DNA of 57,400 bases from Firmicutes bacterium UBA4795. GTDB taxonomy: Bacteria; Bacillota; Desulfotomaculia; Desulfotomaculales; Nap2-2B. Position 1 is the stretch's first letter. Each line of letters starts with the position of its first letter. The position numbers and the translations under genes were made by a program. Shown here piece by piece: positions 43,313-52,488 of this stretch. The stretch is from NCBI GenBank assembly GCA_002402825.1, contig DHGP01000030.1, positions 1 to 57,400 on the forward strand, given 5' to 3'. The notes below the pieces were generated by a model that was not told the DNA's origin, searched no databases, and saw nothing but the letters and a program-made list of their open reading frames with translations.

Positions 43313-44450
43313 TGTTTTATTTTTTCGCGACGGGAAACCTTTTAATCAAGGAGAAGACCACTTTGCCAGGGGGTTCTTTCCCCCTACCCCGCAAACCTTT
43401 CAGGGAGTTATCCGTTCCAAGGTGCTTTCTGATAGATGCGGGCGCTTTGAAACTTATGAAAAAGGTTGCCTGAGCTGTCCTCAAATGGGTAAATGTGCTG
43501 TTCCGGAGGAAATAGGCGGCCCCTTTTCCGGGGTAGAAGAAGGCCAGATGGAAATACACGGCCCGTACCTGGCTAAAAAGGAACAGGAAAACTGGGTGGT
43601 TCTTTACCCAACCCCTCTGGACTGGATGAGGTTGAAGGAAAAAGAAAGCATCCCTCAATACTTCTGCTTGGAAATTAGGAAAGAGCCGATTAACTGCGAT
43701 TTAAAAGGTTTGCTTTTCCCCCAATCACCGGAAAGCGTAAGCAATAAGGAGTTTGAACCTGCAAATGGGCTGGTTAATGAGGCAGGTCTTCTAGATTACC
43801 TGAAAGGAAAGGTTGAAAAAGGAAATGTCTGGTCCGGAAAAGATTTATGGGATACTGAATATCGAGCCGGAATTGGCCGGGACATGAGCAAGGCAACAAC
43901 AAAGGAGGGACACCTTTATTTCATCAATGCTATCCGGTTGCAAGAAGAAACGGGCCTGTGGGCAAAAATTACAGGACTCAAAGAAGACTTCTTGCCTCAA
44001 GGATTCATTGGTATTGGCGGCGAGGGAAGAGCCAGCCGATACATAATTTTACCCGACACGGTAGAAAATTTTCCTGCAGATAAAGACATTGAAAATCACA
44101 TTGATGACACAGGTTGTTTTAAGCTGGTTTTACTCCAGCCTGCTCTTTTTGCCCTGGGGTGGCTCCCAGATAGTATTAACCAGGAAACTTATCAGGGAAG
44201 CCTGAACGGTATTCAGGTAAGGCTTGTTTCTGCCTGCATTGGAAAACCGGTTATGATTGGAGGATGGGATATGGCTGCCAATTGCTCTAAGCCTTTGCTT
44301 AAATATGTTCCGGCAGGGAGTGTCTATTATTTTGAAACGGAAAAACACAAAGGGGGAGAAATAATGAAAAAACTGCATGGTAAAAAAATCGGCCGGCAAA
44401 CAAGGATAGGATTCGGACATTGCGTGGTTGGGGGGTGGAAGTATGTATAA
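43287..44450 (+). CDS. cmr3: Cmr3, type III-B Cas5-like subunit
   Basis: A 387-residue RAMP binding the crRNA 5' handle. N-terminus ILLEPVDVLFFRDGKPFNQG and FFPPTPQTFQGVIRSKVL are characteristic of Cmr3. GFIGIGGEGRASRY gives the Gly-rich region. ATG at 43287 with AGGAGG 6 nt upstream overlaps cmr2 by 26 nt. An insertion with three cysteines (CLSCPQMGKC) near residue 60 may bind metal. Confidence 0.92.
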   Translation: MQILLEPVDVLFFRDGKPFNQGEDHFARGFFPPTPQTFQGVIRSKVLSDRCGRFETYEKGCLSCPQMGKCAVPEEIGGPFSGVEEGQMEIHGPYLAKKEQENWVVLYPTPLDWMRLKEKESIPQYFCLEIRKEPINCDLKGLLFPQSPESVSNKEFEPANGLVNEAGLLDYLKGKVEKGNVWSGKDLWDTEYRAGIGRDMSKATTKEGHLYFINAIRLQEETGLWAKITGLKEDFLPQGFIGIGGEGRASRYIILPDTVENFPADKDIENHIDDTGCFKLVLLQPALFALGWLPDSINQETYQGSLNGIQVRLVSACIGKPVMIGGWDMAANCSKPLLKYVPAGSVYYFETEKHKGGEIMKKLHGKKIGRQTRIGFGHCVVGGWKYV

Positions 44451-45369
44451 CAACGCTCGGATGATGATTTTATATACGCAGACGCCGCTGCATCCGGGAA
44501 CAGGGCAAAGTACAGGGGTTATTGACCTTCCTGTACAACGGGAAAGACACACGAGGCATCCTGTTATCCAGGCTTCCAGTTTAAAAGGAAGTCTTAAAAG
44601 TTTTGCCATGAGCAAAGCTGGCAATAGTTCAAACACCGAAAGAGAAATCTGGAAAAAAAAGATTGCTGCGGTTTTTGGCCCCGAAGAAGGCGATCTTCAC
44701 GGCGGCGCCTTGACTGTGATGGAAGCACGCCTTCTGGCCTTTCCTGTGCGTTCCCTGCAGGCGCCCTTCTTCTGGATAACCTGCCCTTTAATTTTACAAA
44801 GGCTGCAAAGAGATTTAGCCGCAGCCGGGTACCAAAATGGGCTGGAAGGCATTTCTTTCGAAACCGATGAGGGAAAAGCCTGGTATAATGTAGACGTAGA
44901 ACAACCTCTTATTCTTGAAGATTTAACTTTTGAAAAATGCGGGGATGCTACCCAGGTAGCTGATTGGTTAGCAAAAAAAATTTTCCCTTATGAGGGACCG
45001 TATAAATTTTACAACGAACGGTTTAAAAAATATCTGGTGATTCTTTCTGATAAAGACTTTGCCTATCTAGCGGAAAATGCTACTGCGGTTAACGCCCGGA
45101 TCGTGCTTGATGATAAAAAAATTTCTCAGAACCTCTGGTACGAAGAATCCCTGCCGCCGGACTGCCTTTTTTACACCTGGCTCTTAGCCTTAAACCCACG
45201 TGATGACAACCAAAGTGGCTTAAAAGATTCTAACGAAGTCTTAAGTTTTGTTGCGAAAGAGCTTTCCCTTCAGTATTTACAAGTAGGCGGCAACGAAACA
45301 GTGGGGCAGGGCTGGTGCTACATATCCTTCCCTGCCTTTAAGTTAAACGAAGGGGGGAAAAGGAAATGA
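44443..45369 (+). CDS. cmr4: Cmr4, target RNA-cleaving backbone subunit
   Basis: A 308-residue Cas7-like RAMP that forms the backbone and cuts target RNA. N-terminal MILYTQTPLHPGTGQSTGVI and DLPVQRERHTRHPVIQASSL, then KGSLK, are diagnostic of Cmr4; the conserved catalytic-loop Asp is D in GVIDLP. Start ATG at 44443 with GGGGGTGG upstream, overlapping the end of cmr3. C-terminal LQVGGNETVGQGWCYI is the Gly-rich loop. Confidence 0.93.
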   Translation: MYNNARMMILYTQTPLHPGTGQSTGVIDLPVQRERHTRHPVIQASSLKGSLKSFAMSKAGNSSNTEREIWKKKIAAVFGPEEGDLHGGALTVMEARLLAFPVRSLQAPFFWITCPLILQRLQRDLAAAGYQNGLEGISFETDEGKAWYNVDVEQPLILEDLTFEKCGDATQVADWLAKKIFPYEGPYKFYNERFKKYLVILSDKDFAYLAENATAVNARIVLDDKKISQNLWYEESLPPDCLFYTWLLALNPRDDNQSGLKDSNEVLSFVAKELSLQYLQVGGNETVGQGWCYISFPAFKLNEGGKRK

Positions 45370-45764
45370 ACACCACCCTGGAACAAGAAAGAGCCAAATT
45401 TGCATTAGAAAAAGTAAAGGATTGGGAAAAAAAAGACTCAGAAGAGTATTACCGTTATATTGTCCAGTTGCCGGTAATGATCCGCAATAACGGCCTGGGA
45501 CAGTCGTTGGCCTTCTTGCTGGCAAAAAAGAAGCCTTCATGTGAGGATATTTATGGCGCAATTGAAGAATGGTTGGTGAACAAAAGAAAAATCTACAAAA
45601 ATGTAGGAAATGATAATAAGACCAGCTTAATTGAACTTTTAATAAAAGGCGATCGTATTCAATACAGTCATGCCCAACAGGAGACTCTAACCTTTTTTAA
45701 CTGGCTTAAAATATTTGCTGATGCATTTTTAAAGAAGGAGTTTTTAAAGAAGGAGAATGAGTGA
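45366..45764 (+). CDS. cmr5: Cmr5, type III-B small subunit (Cas11)
   Basis: A 132-residue helical protein, the usual size for Cmr5. N-terminal RAKFALEKVKDWEKKDSEEY and LPVMIRNNGLGQSLAFLLAK match the family. It overlaps cmr4 by 4 nt (ATGA) and cmr6 by 8 nt. The end carries a duplicated KKEFLKKE coding segment (TTTTTAAAGAAGGAG twice), a recent micro-duplication. Confidence 0.92.
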   Translation: MNTTLEQERAKFALEKVKDWEKKDSEEYYRYIVQLPVMIRNNGLGQSLAFLLAKKKPSCEDIYGAIEEWLVNKRKIYKNVGNDNKTSLIELLIKGDRIQYSHAQQETLTFFNWLKIFADAFLKKEFLKKENE

Positions 45765-46707
45765 AATGGAGGAATGGAAGAAAAAACTGGCTGAAAAATA
45801 CAACCGTCCAATAGAAAAAAATAAGATACAAAAACCAGAAAAAGCTTTGAATAGTAAACAAATAGAAGAAAATATCATCCGCTGGATGTTACCTCTGTAC
45901 CAGGGGCTTTATTCTGAAAAGAACCAAGATTTCCTGGATAAATGGAGTGATGCCCATCCCGGTCTTGTATTTGCCAAATACCCGTTTTTTTGGGGCAAGG
46001 AAAAAGATGCCTGGAAGGATGATCTAACTGACGGGGGAAATTCAGCAAAGTATGGTTACTTAAAAAAATTTATTGAGTTTTACAATAAAGGGAAGATTTT
46101 TATGGAGTTGCTTGAAAAGCACAATTACAGGCGAGACATTCTTTTTAAATGTATTGGTGCTCAAATAATTGATTTTAAAACCTCCTGGCGGTTTGTTTCC
46201 GGATTGGGCGCAGCGCATCCCATGGAGACTGGCTTTATTTTTGACCCGGTGGCAGGTGTCCCTTATTTACCTGGACCTTCGGTAAAGGGAATTGTCCGGG
46301 CCTGGGCCAAACAATGGCAGGGAAAAGGGATAGAGGAAATATTGCACATTTTTGGCTCGGAAAGTAAAGATGAAAAGGCAAAAAAGCAAAATGGGGCAGT
46401 GATTTTCTTTGATGCCTATCCAGTGGATTGGCCTGTACTGGAATTAGATGTGATGAATGTGCATTATAAAGAGTATTACGAAAGCAGCAAGGAGAAATTT
46501 ATTCCGCCAGCTGACTACCTTTCACCTAACCCTATTTTTTTTCTTACCGTGGCCAGCGGCAGTAAATTTCGTTTTGCCCTTGCTCCTTCTTTAGACGGCA
46601 ATAAAGAAGACGTAGAAAAAGCAAAAGACTGGCTGAAGCAGGCGCTGAATAATATTGGGGCCGGCGGAAAAACAGCCGTGGGGTATGGGTATTTTAAATC
46701 TTTATGA
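45757..46707 (+). CDS. cmr6: Cmr6, type III-B RAMP subunit
   Basis: A 316-residue RAMP. The core shows WRFVSGLGAAHPMETGFIFD and PVAGVPYLPGPSVKGIVRAW, highly characteristic of Cmr6, and IFFDAYPVDWPVLELDVMNV. The C-terminal GAGGKTAVGYGYF is the Gly-rich loop. The N-terminal 60 residues are charged and helical. It completes cmr1-2-3-4-5-6 in uninterrupted order. Confidence 0.93.
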   Translation: MSEMEEWKKKLAEKYNRPIEKNKIQKPEKALNSKQIEENIIRWMLPLYQGLYSEKNQDFLDKWSDAHPGLVFAKYPFFWGKEKDAWKDDLTDGGNSAKYGYLKKFIEFYNKGKIFMELLEKHNYRRDILFKCIGAQIIDFKTSWRFVSGLGAAHPMETGFIFDPVAGVPYLPGPSVKGIVRAWAKQWQGKGIEEILHIFGSESKDEKAKKQNGAVIFFDAYPVDWPVLELDVMNVHYKEYYESSKEKFIPPADYLSPNPIFFLTVASGSKFRFALAPSLDGNKEDVEKAKDWLKQALNNIGAGGKTAVGYGYFKSL

Positions 46708-46728
46708 AAATAGTTGGGGGGATACTTT

Positions 46729-47613
46729 ATGAAAACAATGCTTTCCCTTATTGGCGAGCAGCCTTTGCCTAATCTTTTGATGCTAAAACATATTGATCCA
46801 GATGAGGTCATTTTGGCTTACACCGCATTTACAGAAAAAGTTTGTGAAAAGATTAGAAAGTTATATCCTAACAAGACAAGTGCTATAAAGATTAATGATC
46901 CGTATGACATTGTTAAAATACTTCCAGAGATAAGAGAAATATTTGCTCAACGTAATGAGATTATTTTTAATTTAACAGGCGGAACTAAACCGATGGCTCT
47001 GGCTGCTTATTCTCTTGCTCTTGAAATGAAAATGCCTTTTGTATATTTACAGAGCGAGGGTGGAAAAAGTATAGCTTACCAATATGCTTTCAAGCCATAT
47101 AATCTGATGACAGATTTAACGGTGGAAAAAGTTGAGGTTAGTAAAAATATTACTATTGATGAGTATTTACGGATATATTTGGGTGAATATAATAAAGAAG
47201 ATTTAAAGAATGATTTTGAAAATACATTAAGCAAAATACTTGAAGAAGCTAAAAGAAACAGCATCTTTGATGAGGTCGAGAATTCTATCAAGCATGGCGG
47301 TGCGCTCGAAATTGATTTTATTGTTCGGCATAAAAATCAATTTACTATTATAGAAGCAAAAACAGGAAAAACGGGTAGATCCAAAGAAGGAATTAACCAG
47401 CTTAATACTGCCGCAGAACAGAGGTATTTAGGGACATATATTAAAAAGATTCTCGTTATAGAAGGTGAAATGGGTTCTAATTTAAAGGAACTGGCTAAAG
47501 AACACAAGATTGAAGTTATTGAAATTTTTAGCTGGGATAATGAACGTAAGGAAATATCCGGCGAAGAAAAACAGAACCTTGTAGCAAAGATTTCTCAGCT
47601 TTTGGGGGAATAA
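46729..47613 (+). CDS. Can2/Card1-like CARF nuclease
   Basis: A 294-residue ancillary effector of type III CRISPR (DUF1887-like). The N-terminal CARF domain carries EIIFNLTGGTKPMALAAYSL at about residues 77-96, the cyclic oligoadenylate-binding region. The C-terminal PD-(D/E)xK nuclease has ALEIDFIV (D196) and TIIEAKTGK (E209, K211). Family members are activated by cA4 and cut DNA and/or RNA. ATG at 46729 follows cmr6 by 21 nt with GGGGGGA upstream, so it is co-transcribed with the complex that makes its activator. Confidence 0.9.
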   Translation: MKTMLSLIGEQPLPNLLMLKHIDPDEVILAYTAFTEKVCEKIRKLYPNKTSAIKINDPYDIVKILPEIREIFAQRNEIIFNLTGGTKPMALAAYSLALEMKMPFVYLQSEGGKSIAYQYAFKPYNLMTDLTVEKVEVSKNITIDEYLRIYLGEYNKEDLKNDFENTLSKILEEAKRNSIFDEVENSIKHGGALEIDFIVRHKNQFTIIEAKTGKTGRSKEGINQLNTAAEQRYLGTYIKKILVIEGEMGSNLKELAKEHKIEVIEIFSWDNERKEISGEEKQNLVAKISQLLGE

Positions 47614-47617
47614 CTTA

Positions 47618-48001
47618 ATGCTTTTAATAAATTTTTCTCATCCTTTACCGCCAGACCAGCTTTCTAAAATAGAAATACTAACCAGCCATAAAATTGAAAA
47701 AACAATCGAAATACCGGTTCACTTTAACCACAATAGTCCGTTTACGGAACAAATAAGCAAACTTGTTGACAAAATAGAATTAACCTCCAGCGACTGGCAA
47801 ACGAAGCCTATTTTAATCAATCCGCCTTCCTTTGCGCCCATTGCCGTGTTGCTGCTGGCAGAATTACACGGGCGTTGCGGCTACTTTCCTGCTGTTTTGC
47901 GCCTGCGACCGGTTGAAGGAAGCCTTCCTCCCCAATACGAGGTGGCGGAGGTGCTGGATTTACAAGCAATACGGGATAGGGCCAGGCAAAGACGAAGTTA
48001 G
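47618..48001 (+). CDS. Csx15-like CRISPR-associated protein, candidate ring nuclease
   Basis: A 127-residue protein: LINFSHPLPPDQLSKIEILT, then ILINPPSFAPIAVLLLAELH and GRCGYFPAVLRLRPV with YEVAEVLDLQAIRDRAR at the end. This matches my recollection of the Csx15 family, small type III-associated proteins proposed to degrade cyclic oligoadenylate. It starts 4 nt after the CARF nuclease, and the pairing of an effector with an off-switch makes sense. The family call is from pattern memory and needs a profile search. Confidence 0.7.
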   Translation: MLLINFSHPLPPDQLSKIEILTSHKIEKTIEIPVHFNHNSPFTEQISKLVDKIELTSSDWQTKPILINPPSFAPIAVLLLAELHGRCGYFPAVLRLRPVEGSLPPQYEVAEVLDLQAIRDRARQRRS

Positions 48002-48201
48002 CTATCATAGGAGAAGGAAAATAAAAACTTGAAGTTTTCTGCTAGGTCTTAGGGTGAAGTCAAGAGATTATGGAAAAAACTAAAACCACATTAGGCTGTA
48101 GGAATTGGCAAGTAGCATAATGAAACCGCTTAAAAGAAACATGGAGTATGAAAAGTCAGATAAGAGTTAAAAGGAAAATATATAGGCGGGAGTGTTTAAC
48201 A

Positions 48202-50817
48202 GTGGAAAGTAATGTATTTCAAAATGCGATGGAATGGATGAGCAAGCGCAACTGGAAGCAACTGGTTGCCAAGCGCAGGCAATATGACCAAAGTCTATTT
48301 GAACACACACTTGTTGAGTTAGACGTGACTTTACAACTCCTACCAATATTAAGGCTACCTCACCATTTTAGTTTGTCTCCAGAAGAAGAACAAATACTCC
48401 TTGCCTCTATTGTTGCCCATGATGTGGGCAAAGAAAGGGCTGAGTGGCAAGAGTATATATTGGGTCAAAGAGGGTTCTTGTCTGATGTTGACCCGGTACT
48501 GACAAGTAGTATCCTACCAGATTTGTGCACTGCTTTAGGTTTTTCTGGTCTCGACCAAAAGGTAATGGCGGTTATTGAGAATTGTGTAAATTTGCATATG
48601 AGCCATGAGCGCAGCGAAGCAAATATTATTTCAGCAATATTTAAAGGCACTGATCGGTGGTATACGCTGGCAAACCTGGTATATCATATTGATAACGTCT
48701 GCTCGGCAAAGGGGGTTTTCGAAGCAAAGGCTGCACTGGAGCGAAGCCCACTGAAAAAACACCTAAAAACAGCTTATCACCAGGTGACTGTACGCGGGGT
48801 TTCTACAACTGCCTTGCACCAAGCAGCACTGGAAAGCTTTAAAGAAGCAGGCTGGGTACCACTTTTACATTTCAGTGATGCTACTCTTTATGCATGTTCA
48901 GCAGCAATTCAATCAAAGGCAGAACTACCAAAGCGTAATGAAATAATACAACGTCTGGCAAAAACTTTGGATAGAACCATGGCTCGTGACGTAACTACTC
49001 TAATAGTTGGGAATGAAAGGCAAAACTTTTTACCAAAACCTGAGCTATTTGATTATCGTGAAGTTAAAACTTACCTTCAAGAAGCAAGTAGAAGAGCCAA
49101 CCCACTCAATTTTAAGAAAAAATCACCAAAATACCGGTATGAGGTGGTAAAGAATTATTTGGCTCTTCGGGAAGATGTTAACGATAAAATAAACGACTCT
49201 CTGGTAGATTTCCATTCAGAGCGCATTGGTTCAGCACGGCCTGAAATGGCTGTATTTAGGTTTTTTAAGTGTGCGATGGATTCCAATTTAATTGGGGCAG
49301 ATGGAGTTAAATTAGCAGAACAAGAATATAATAAAGTCTTTGGTCAAGGGACATGGGATAACCTTAAGAGCATGTCTACCTACATGCCAGCACTAGATAT
49401 GGCTAAAAGGGTGGATAGTTTTTGGAAGCTTCCCGGTAAACAATTTGGGATAAATATTGCGCACATTGAAGAGGTGGCAATTGAAAAACGAATCGAGTTG
49501 CTTATAGAAATATTGGTACAAATTGCTAATACAGTATATACATCAATCCCAAGCCCTCCTACCCGGGAGAATAGTGCTTATGAAATGGCAACAAGTTTTA
49601 TCCAAGACCTGGTAAGTCCGGCTGCACAAGTTGACCTGGCTGAACTGGCTAAGAAACAAATGGAAAGCTATAACGATTCAAAGCCTTTTGCCGGCAAGCA
49701 AATTAAGAAGGCACGTTATTTGTGCCCCATTTGTAATATGCCATTTGAAGGAGGAACCAAAGCGGCTGCCGACTTTATTGATAATCCACAATCACACACT
49801 AATCGGGGCGTAGCCCACAGCCCATTTGGTTATATTACCATTTGCGATACCTGCAAGCATGAGCGCATTTTGCGTCAGCTTCTTTTAGGTGAACGGGCAT
49901 CTGAATTGATTGTCATTTTCCCCCGGATGAATATTGGCCCTGGCGCTGGGGAGCTTTTGGTGCACAAAGCACAGGCTCTTTATGACCGGGCTTATACACT
50001 TATGGTTGGTGATACAGACGATCCTGACCGCCGGCTCTGGCTGACTTTCACCTCGTTCATTGCCGAGCAAATGTTTGATCAAGACATTTGCCGGTTAACG
50101 CCAGAGCAAATTGCCGATCTGCTTTCTTATCAGTCGGGTGAAGAAAAAAGGCGGAAAAATTTACGTGAACTGCAAAAACGGCTTAAAGAAGAATACGAAG
50201 ACGACCTGGAGGCAGCCAATATAGCCTGGGGCACAGAACTTGCTTCATGGGAGGAAGCTACCAGTGCAATTTATACTAATCGTGTAATCGACCCCATAGC
50301 CCGGCAGATCCGGGCTGAAGTTTACCAATTATATCCCCAAATGCAACTGATATGTCAAACGCCACATATGATTATGCTTCCGGTAAGTTATTCCATTAAA
50401 CTTGGTGATGATTCAGAAGCCAACGCCGCATTGCGACGAACCTTTATCGCCCTTCTTTTAGGCTTAAACCTGAATGCTTCTGTGGCTATTGTACGAGACA
50501 GCGACCAAATTGATTTTCAAGGAGGTGACGGAGTGGCCTATGTGCCCCCAGTGGCTGCTGTCCGGGAAATGATTGGTTGTAATTGGATACCGCTCAACGA
50601 AGCAGGGCGCTGGTTCAGGCGCATTGGAATTGCTAGTATCTTAGCAAGTGCCGGACAGTATTCTAAACGCTCTGGCTTACTCGAAGTATTAACAACTCCA
50701 ACGGTCGGACACATACTCCGGCGCATTGAGCAAAAGCGTGAGGCAGAAAAGCGATCTTTAAGATACCAAGATATTGCTTATTTACGTGCTTTCGAGGAGG
50801 TGATGGCAAATCTGTAA
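48202..50817 (+). CDS. cas10d: Cas10d (Csc3) with fused HD domain, module 3
   Basis: Large subunit of the second type I-D-like complex, about 871 residues. The N-terminal HD nuclease has FEHTLVELD (H35) and IVAHDVGKERAEW (H73-D74). The middle is helical; a zinc-finger-like region (CPICNMPFEGG ... CDTCKHE) lies around residues 508-553, followed by ELIVIFPRMNIGPGAG. No GGDD cyclase motif is seen. I prefer GTG at 48202 (GGGAG about 9 nt upstream) over ATG at 48148, whose extra 18 residues are very basic and whose ribosome site is too close. Unlike module 1 the HD is intact and fused. Confidence 0.85.
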   Translation: MESNVFQNAMEWMSKRNWKQLVAKRRQYDQSLFEHTLVELDVTLQLLPILRLPHHFSLSPEEEQILLASIVAHDVGKERAEWQEYILGQRGFLSDVDPVLTSSILPDLCTALGFSGLDQKVMAVIENCVNLHMSHERSEANIISAIFKGTDRWYTLANLVYHIDNVCSAKGVFEAKAALERSPLKKHLKTAYHQVTVRGVSTTALHQAALESFKEAGWVPLLHFSDATLYACSAAIQSKAELPKRNEIIQRLAKTLDRTMARDVTTLIVGNERQNFLPKPELFDYREVKTYLQEASRRANPLNFKKKSPKYRYEVVKNYLALREDVNDKINDSLVDFHSERIGSARPEMAVFRFFKCAMDSNLIGADGVKLAEQEYNKVFGQGTWDNLKSMSTYMPALDMAKRVDSFWKLPGKQFGINIAHIEEVAIEKRIELLIEILVQIANTVYTSIPSPPTRENSAYEMATSFIQDLVSPAAQVDLAELAKKQMESYNDSKPFAGKQIKKARYLCPICNMPFEGGTKAAADFIDNPQSHTNRGVAHSPFGYITICDTCKHERILRQLLLGERASELIVIFPRMNIGPGAGELLVHKAQALYDRAYTLMVGDTDDPDRRLWLTFTSFIAEQMFDQDICRLTPEQIADLLSYQSGEEKRRKNLRELQKRLKEEYEDDLEAANIAWGTELASWEEATSAIYTNRVIDPIARQIRAEVYQLYPQMQLICQTPHMIMLPVSYSIKLGDDSEANAALRRTFIALLLGLNLNASVAIVRDSDQIDFQGGDGVAYVPPVAAVREMIGCNWIPLNEAGRWFRRIGIASILASAGQYSKRSGLLEVLTTPTVGHILRRIEQKREAEKRSLRYQDIAYLRAFEEVMANL

Positions 50818-50875
50818 TCATAGCCTTAACAATTAGTTTACATTTAACTAAAAAAACTAAAAGGAGGTCATTCGA

Positions 50876-51520
50876 GTGCGAATGCCGGTTTTTGTGAGAG
50901 TCGGGCGTTTCGACCTGGAAAGTGTTACGCCAGAGATTGAAGCTATTCGGAGATGTTTTGACCGTTATATGGATAGCTACCCGGTTAAGTCATCCCGTTC
51001 AAAATACAGTCTCATGGGTCCAATCGGCAAAGTATTACAGGAAGCCCAGACTGGTAAATGGGATGCCCAATCTCTAACAGGTTATGCTTTAAATATTCAC
51101 CTTTCAAATCCCAAGGCCAAGGGTTATATTAGCCAGGAGGCCCGTCAGGCTTTGAGGGAAGGTATTGACAAGCTTTTTGTGCTTCTAAGGGCGATACCTG
51201 TTACCGCCCAAGAAAAGGTGGTGGACCGCATTGACTACGGCTTGTACTTTACCCGGCGGGCGAAGGGACTAGAGTGGTTAGAAAACTTGCGTCAAGAGTT
51301 CGTTTCTTTCCTCCGCAATAAGTACGGAACGCCGGAAAAATTAGCCGGGTCGTGGGGTGGCAAGCCAGAAGATTACGGGGCTGATTTCGCTAAACTACCG
51401 TATCCGGGAAAGAAAATGTTTAATGAGGCTACCGGTCAGAAAAAAACCGATATTAGTGAATTTGCTCTACAAGCTGAGCTTAAAGGATACGAACTTGCCG
51501 AAGAGGAGGAGGAAGCCTGA
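50876..51520 (+). CDS. 214-aa protein between cas10d and cas7d, candidate Cas11-like subunit
   Basis: Not a family I can name. The first 130 residues look helical (EIEAIRRCFDRYMDSY, KAKGYISQEARQALREGIDK, LFVLLRAIPVT). The next part, FVSFLRNKYGTPEKLAGSWG and GKPEDYGADFAKLPYPG, resembles a motif seen in family 42 beta-galactosidases, which may be a coincidence. The tail is acidic (EEEEEA). It starts at GTG with AAGGAGG upstream and overlaps cas7d by 1 nt (TGATG). It occupies the same slot as the 212-aa gene of module 1 and has a similar length, but the sequences look unrelated. Confidence 0.6.
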   Translation: MRMPVFVRVGRFDLESVTPEIEAIRRCFDRYMDSYPVKSSRSKYSLMGPIGKVLQEAQTGKWDAQSLTGYALNIHLSNPKAKGYISQEARQALREGIDKLFVLLRAIPVTAQEKVVDRIDYGLYFTRRAKGLEWLENLRQEFVSFLRNKYGTPEKLAGSWGGKPEDYGADFAKLPYPGKKMFNEATGQKKTDISEFALQAELKGYELAEEEEEA

Positions 51521-52470
51521 TGAATAATACAGATAATGCTTTTCAGAAAGTACAGCCTTACCTGCTCGAAAAACCACGGCCTCTGATTGGAGCAGAAACA
51601 ATCCAACTGCTTTTAATCCGTGAAATCTTAGATTATACAGTTTTGCGTACAGAAGAAACACGAGAGCTAAACACAGTACACACTCCCCTTTCAATTAATA
51701 AAGCAGATCAGCCCGTGCGCCGCGTGGCTTTTCTGGCCAGCAAACAAAAGGCTGCTGAATCACGAGAATTGGAGTATTTGCTGCGAACGGCACTTAAGAC
51801 AGCCAGGATAACAGAACAAGAATGCTACCTTAAAGATAACCTATGTATGAAATGTCCCCGCTGTGGCCTATACGGGGGTACAAGCACAGTGGCCGGTCAG
51901 CAAGAACGGGCTAACATCAAGCACCGTATTGAATACTCAACAGCATTTTCACTTTTGCCTTTTGACGACATTGGTACAGCCATTACTTTTAACGCCATTA
52001 ATGACCGTAACCAAACAACAGGCCAGGCATTAGGGCAGAGGTTTGCCGTTCAACCGGCCACCCTTTTTTCTTCGGTAATTACCTTGAAAAGTGTGACGCA
52101 GTGTGAGTTAATAATGACGGTGAAAACACTTTTAACCTGTAAAAGTTACGGCGCAGAAAGCCGCATCGGAGGAGATGTCCGTAATAGCATTTGGGGTATT
52201 GTTGCCGGCTGGGAAGAAGTAATTACCTCACTGGAACTAACCCTGGAGCTAGCCGATAAATTGGACTCTTTAAGTCCCGAAACACTTAACCAGATTATTG
52301 AAGAAAAGTATAAGCTAATGACAGGCAACCCGCAACATGTGGTTGTACTTGAGCCAACAGAAGTGGAAGCGCTAGTTAAAGAATGTGCAGAAACTGACCT
52401 GGATAAGGATTTCTTGGAAAAGGCGTATCAGGATATTGCTAATTACCGTACTGAGCAATTAGCTCGTTAA
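51520..52470 (+). CDS. cas7d: Cas7d (Csc2), module 3
   Basis: A 316-residue RAMP backbone subunit. CMKCPRCGLYGGTSTVAG mirrors the cysteine/Gly-Gly cluster of the module 1 Cas7d (CIACWNCSLFGG), and IKHRIEYSTAFSLLPFDDIG corresponds to its SRIRYFDTF region. LTCKSYGAESRIGGDVRN is the Gly-rich loop. The two Cas7d proteins share layout but little identity, so the modules are not a recent duplication. Confidence 0.83.
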   Translation: MNNTDNAFQKVQPYLLEKPRPLIGAETIQLLLIREILDYTVLRTEETRELNTVHTPLSINKADQPVRRVAFLASKQKAAESRELEYLLRTALKTARITEQECYLKDNLCMKCPRCGLYGGTSTVAGQQERANIKHRIEYSTAFSLLPFDDIGTAITFNAINDRNQTTGQALGQRFAVQPATLFSSVITLKSVTQCELIMTVKTLLTCKSYGAESRIGGDVRNSIWGIVAGWEEVITSLELTLELADKLDSLSPETLNQIIEEKYKLMTGNPQHVVVLEPTEVEALVKECAETDLDKDFLEKAYQDIANYRTEQLAR

Positions 52471-52488
52471 AATTGGAGGCAGGTAAGG

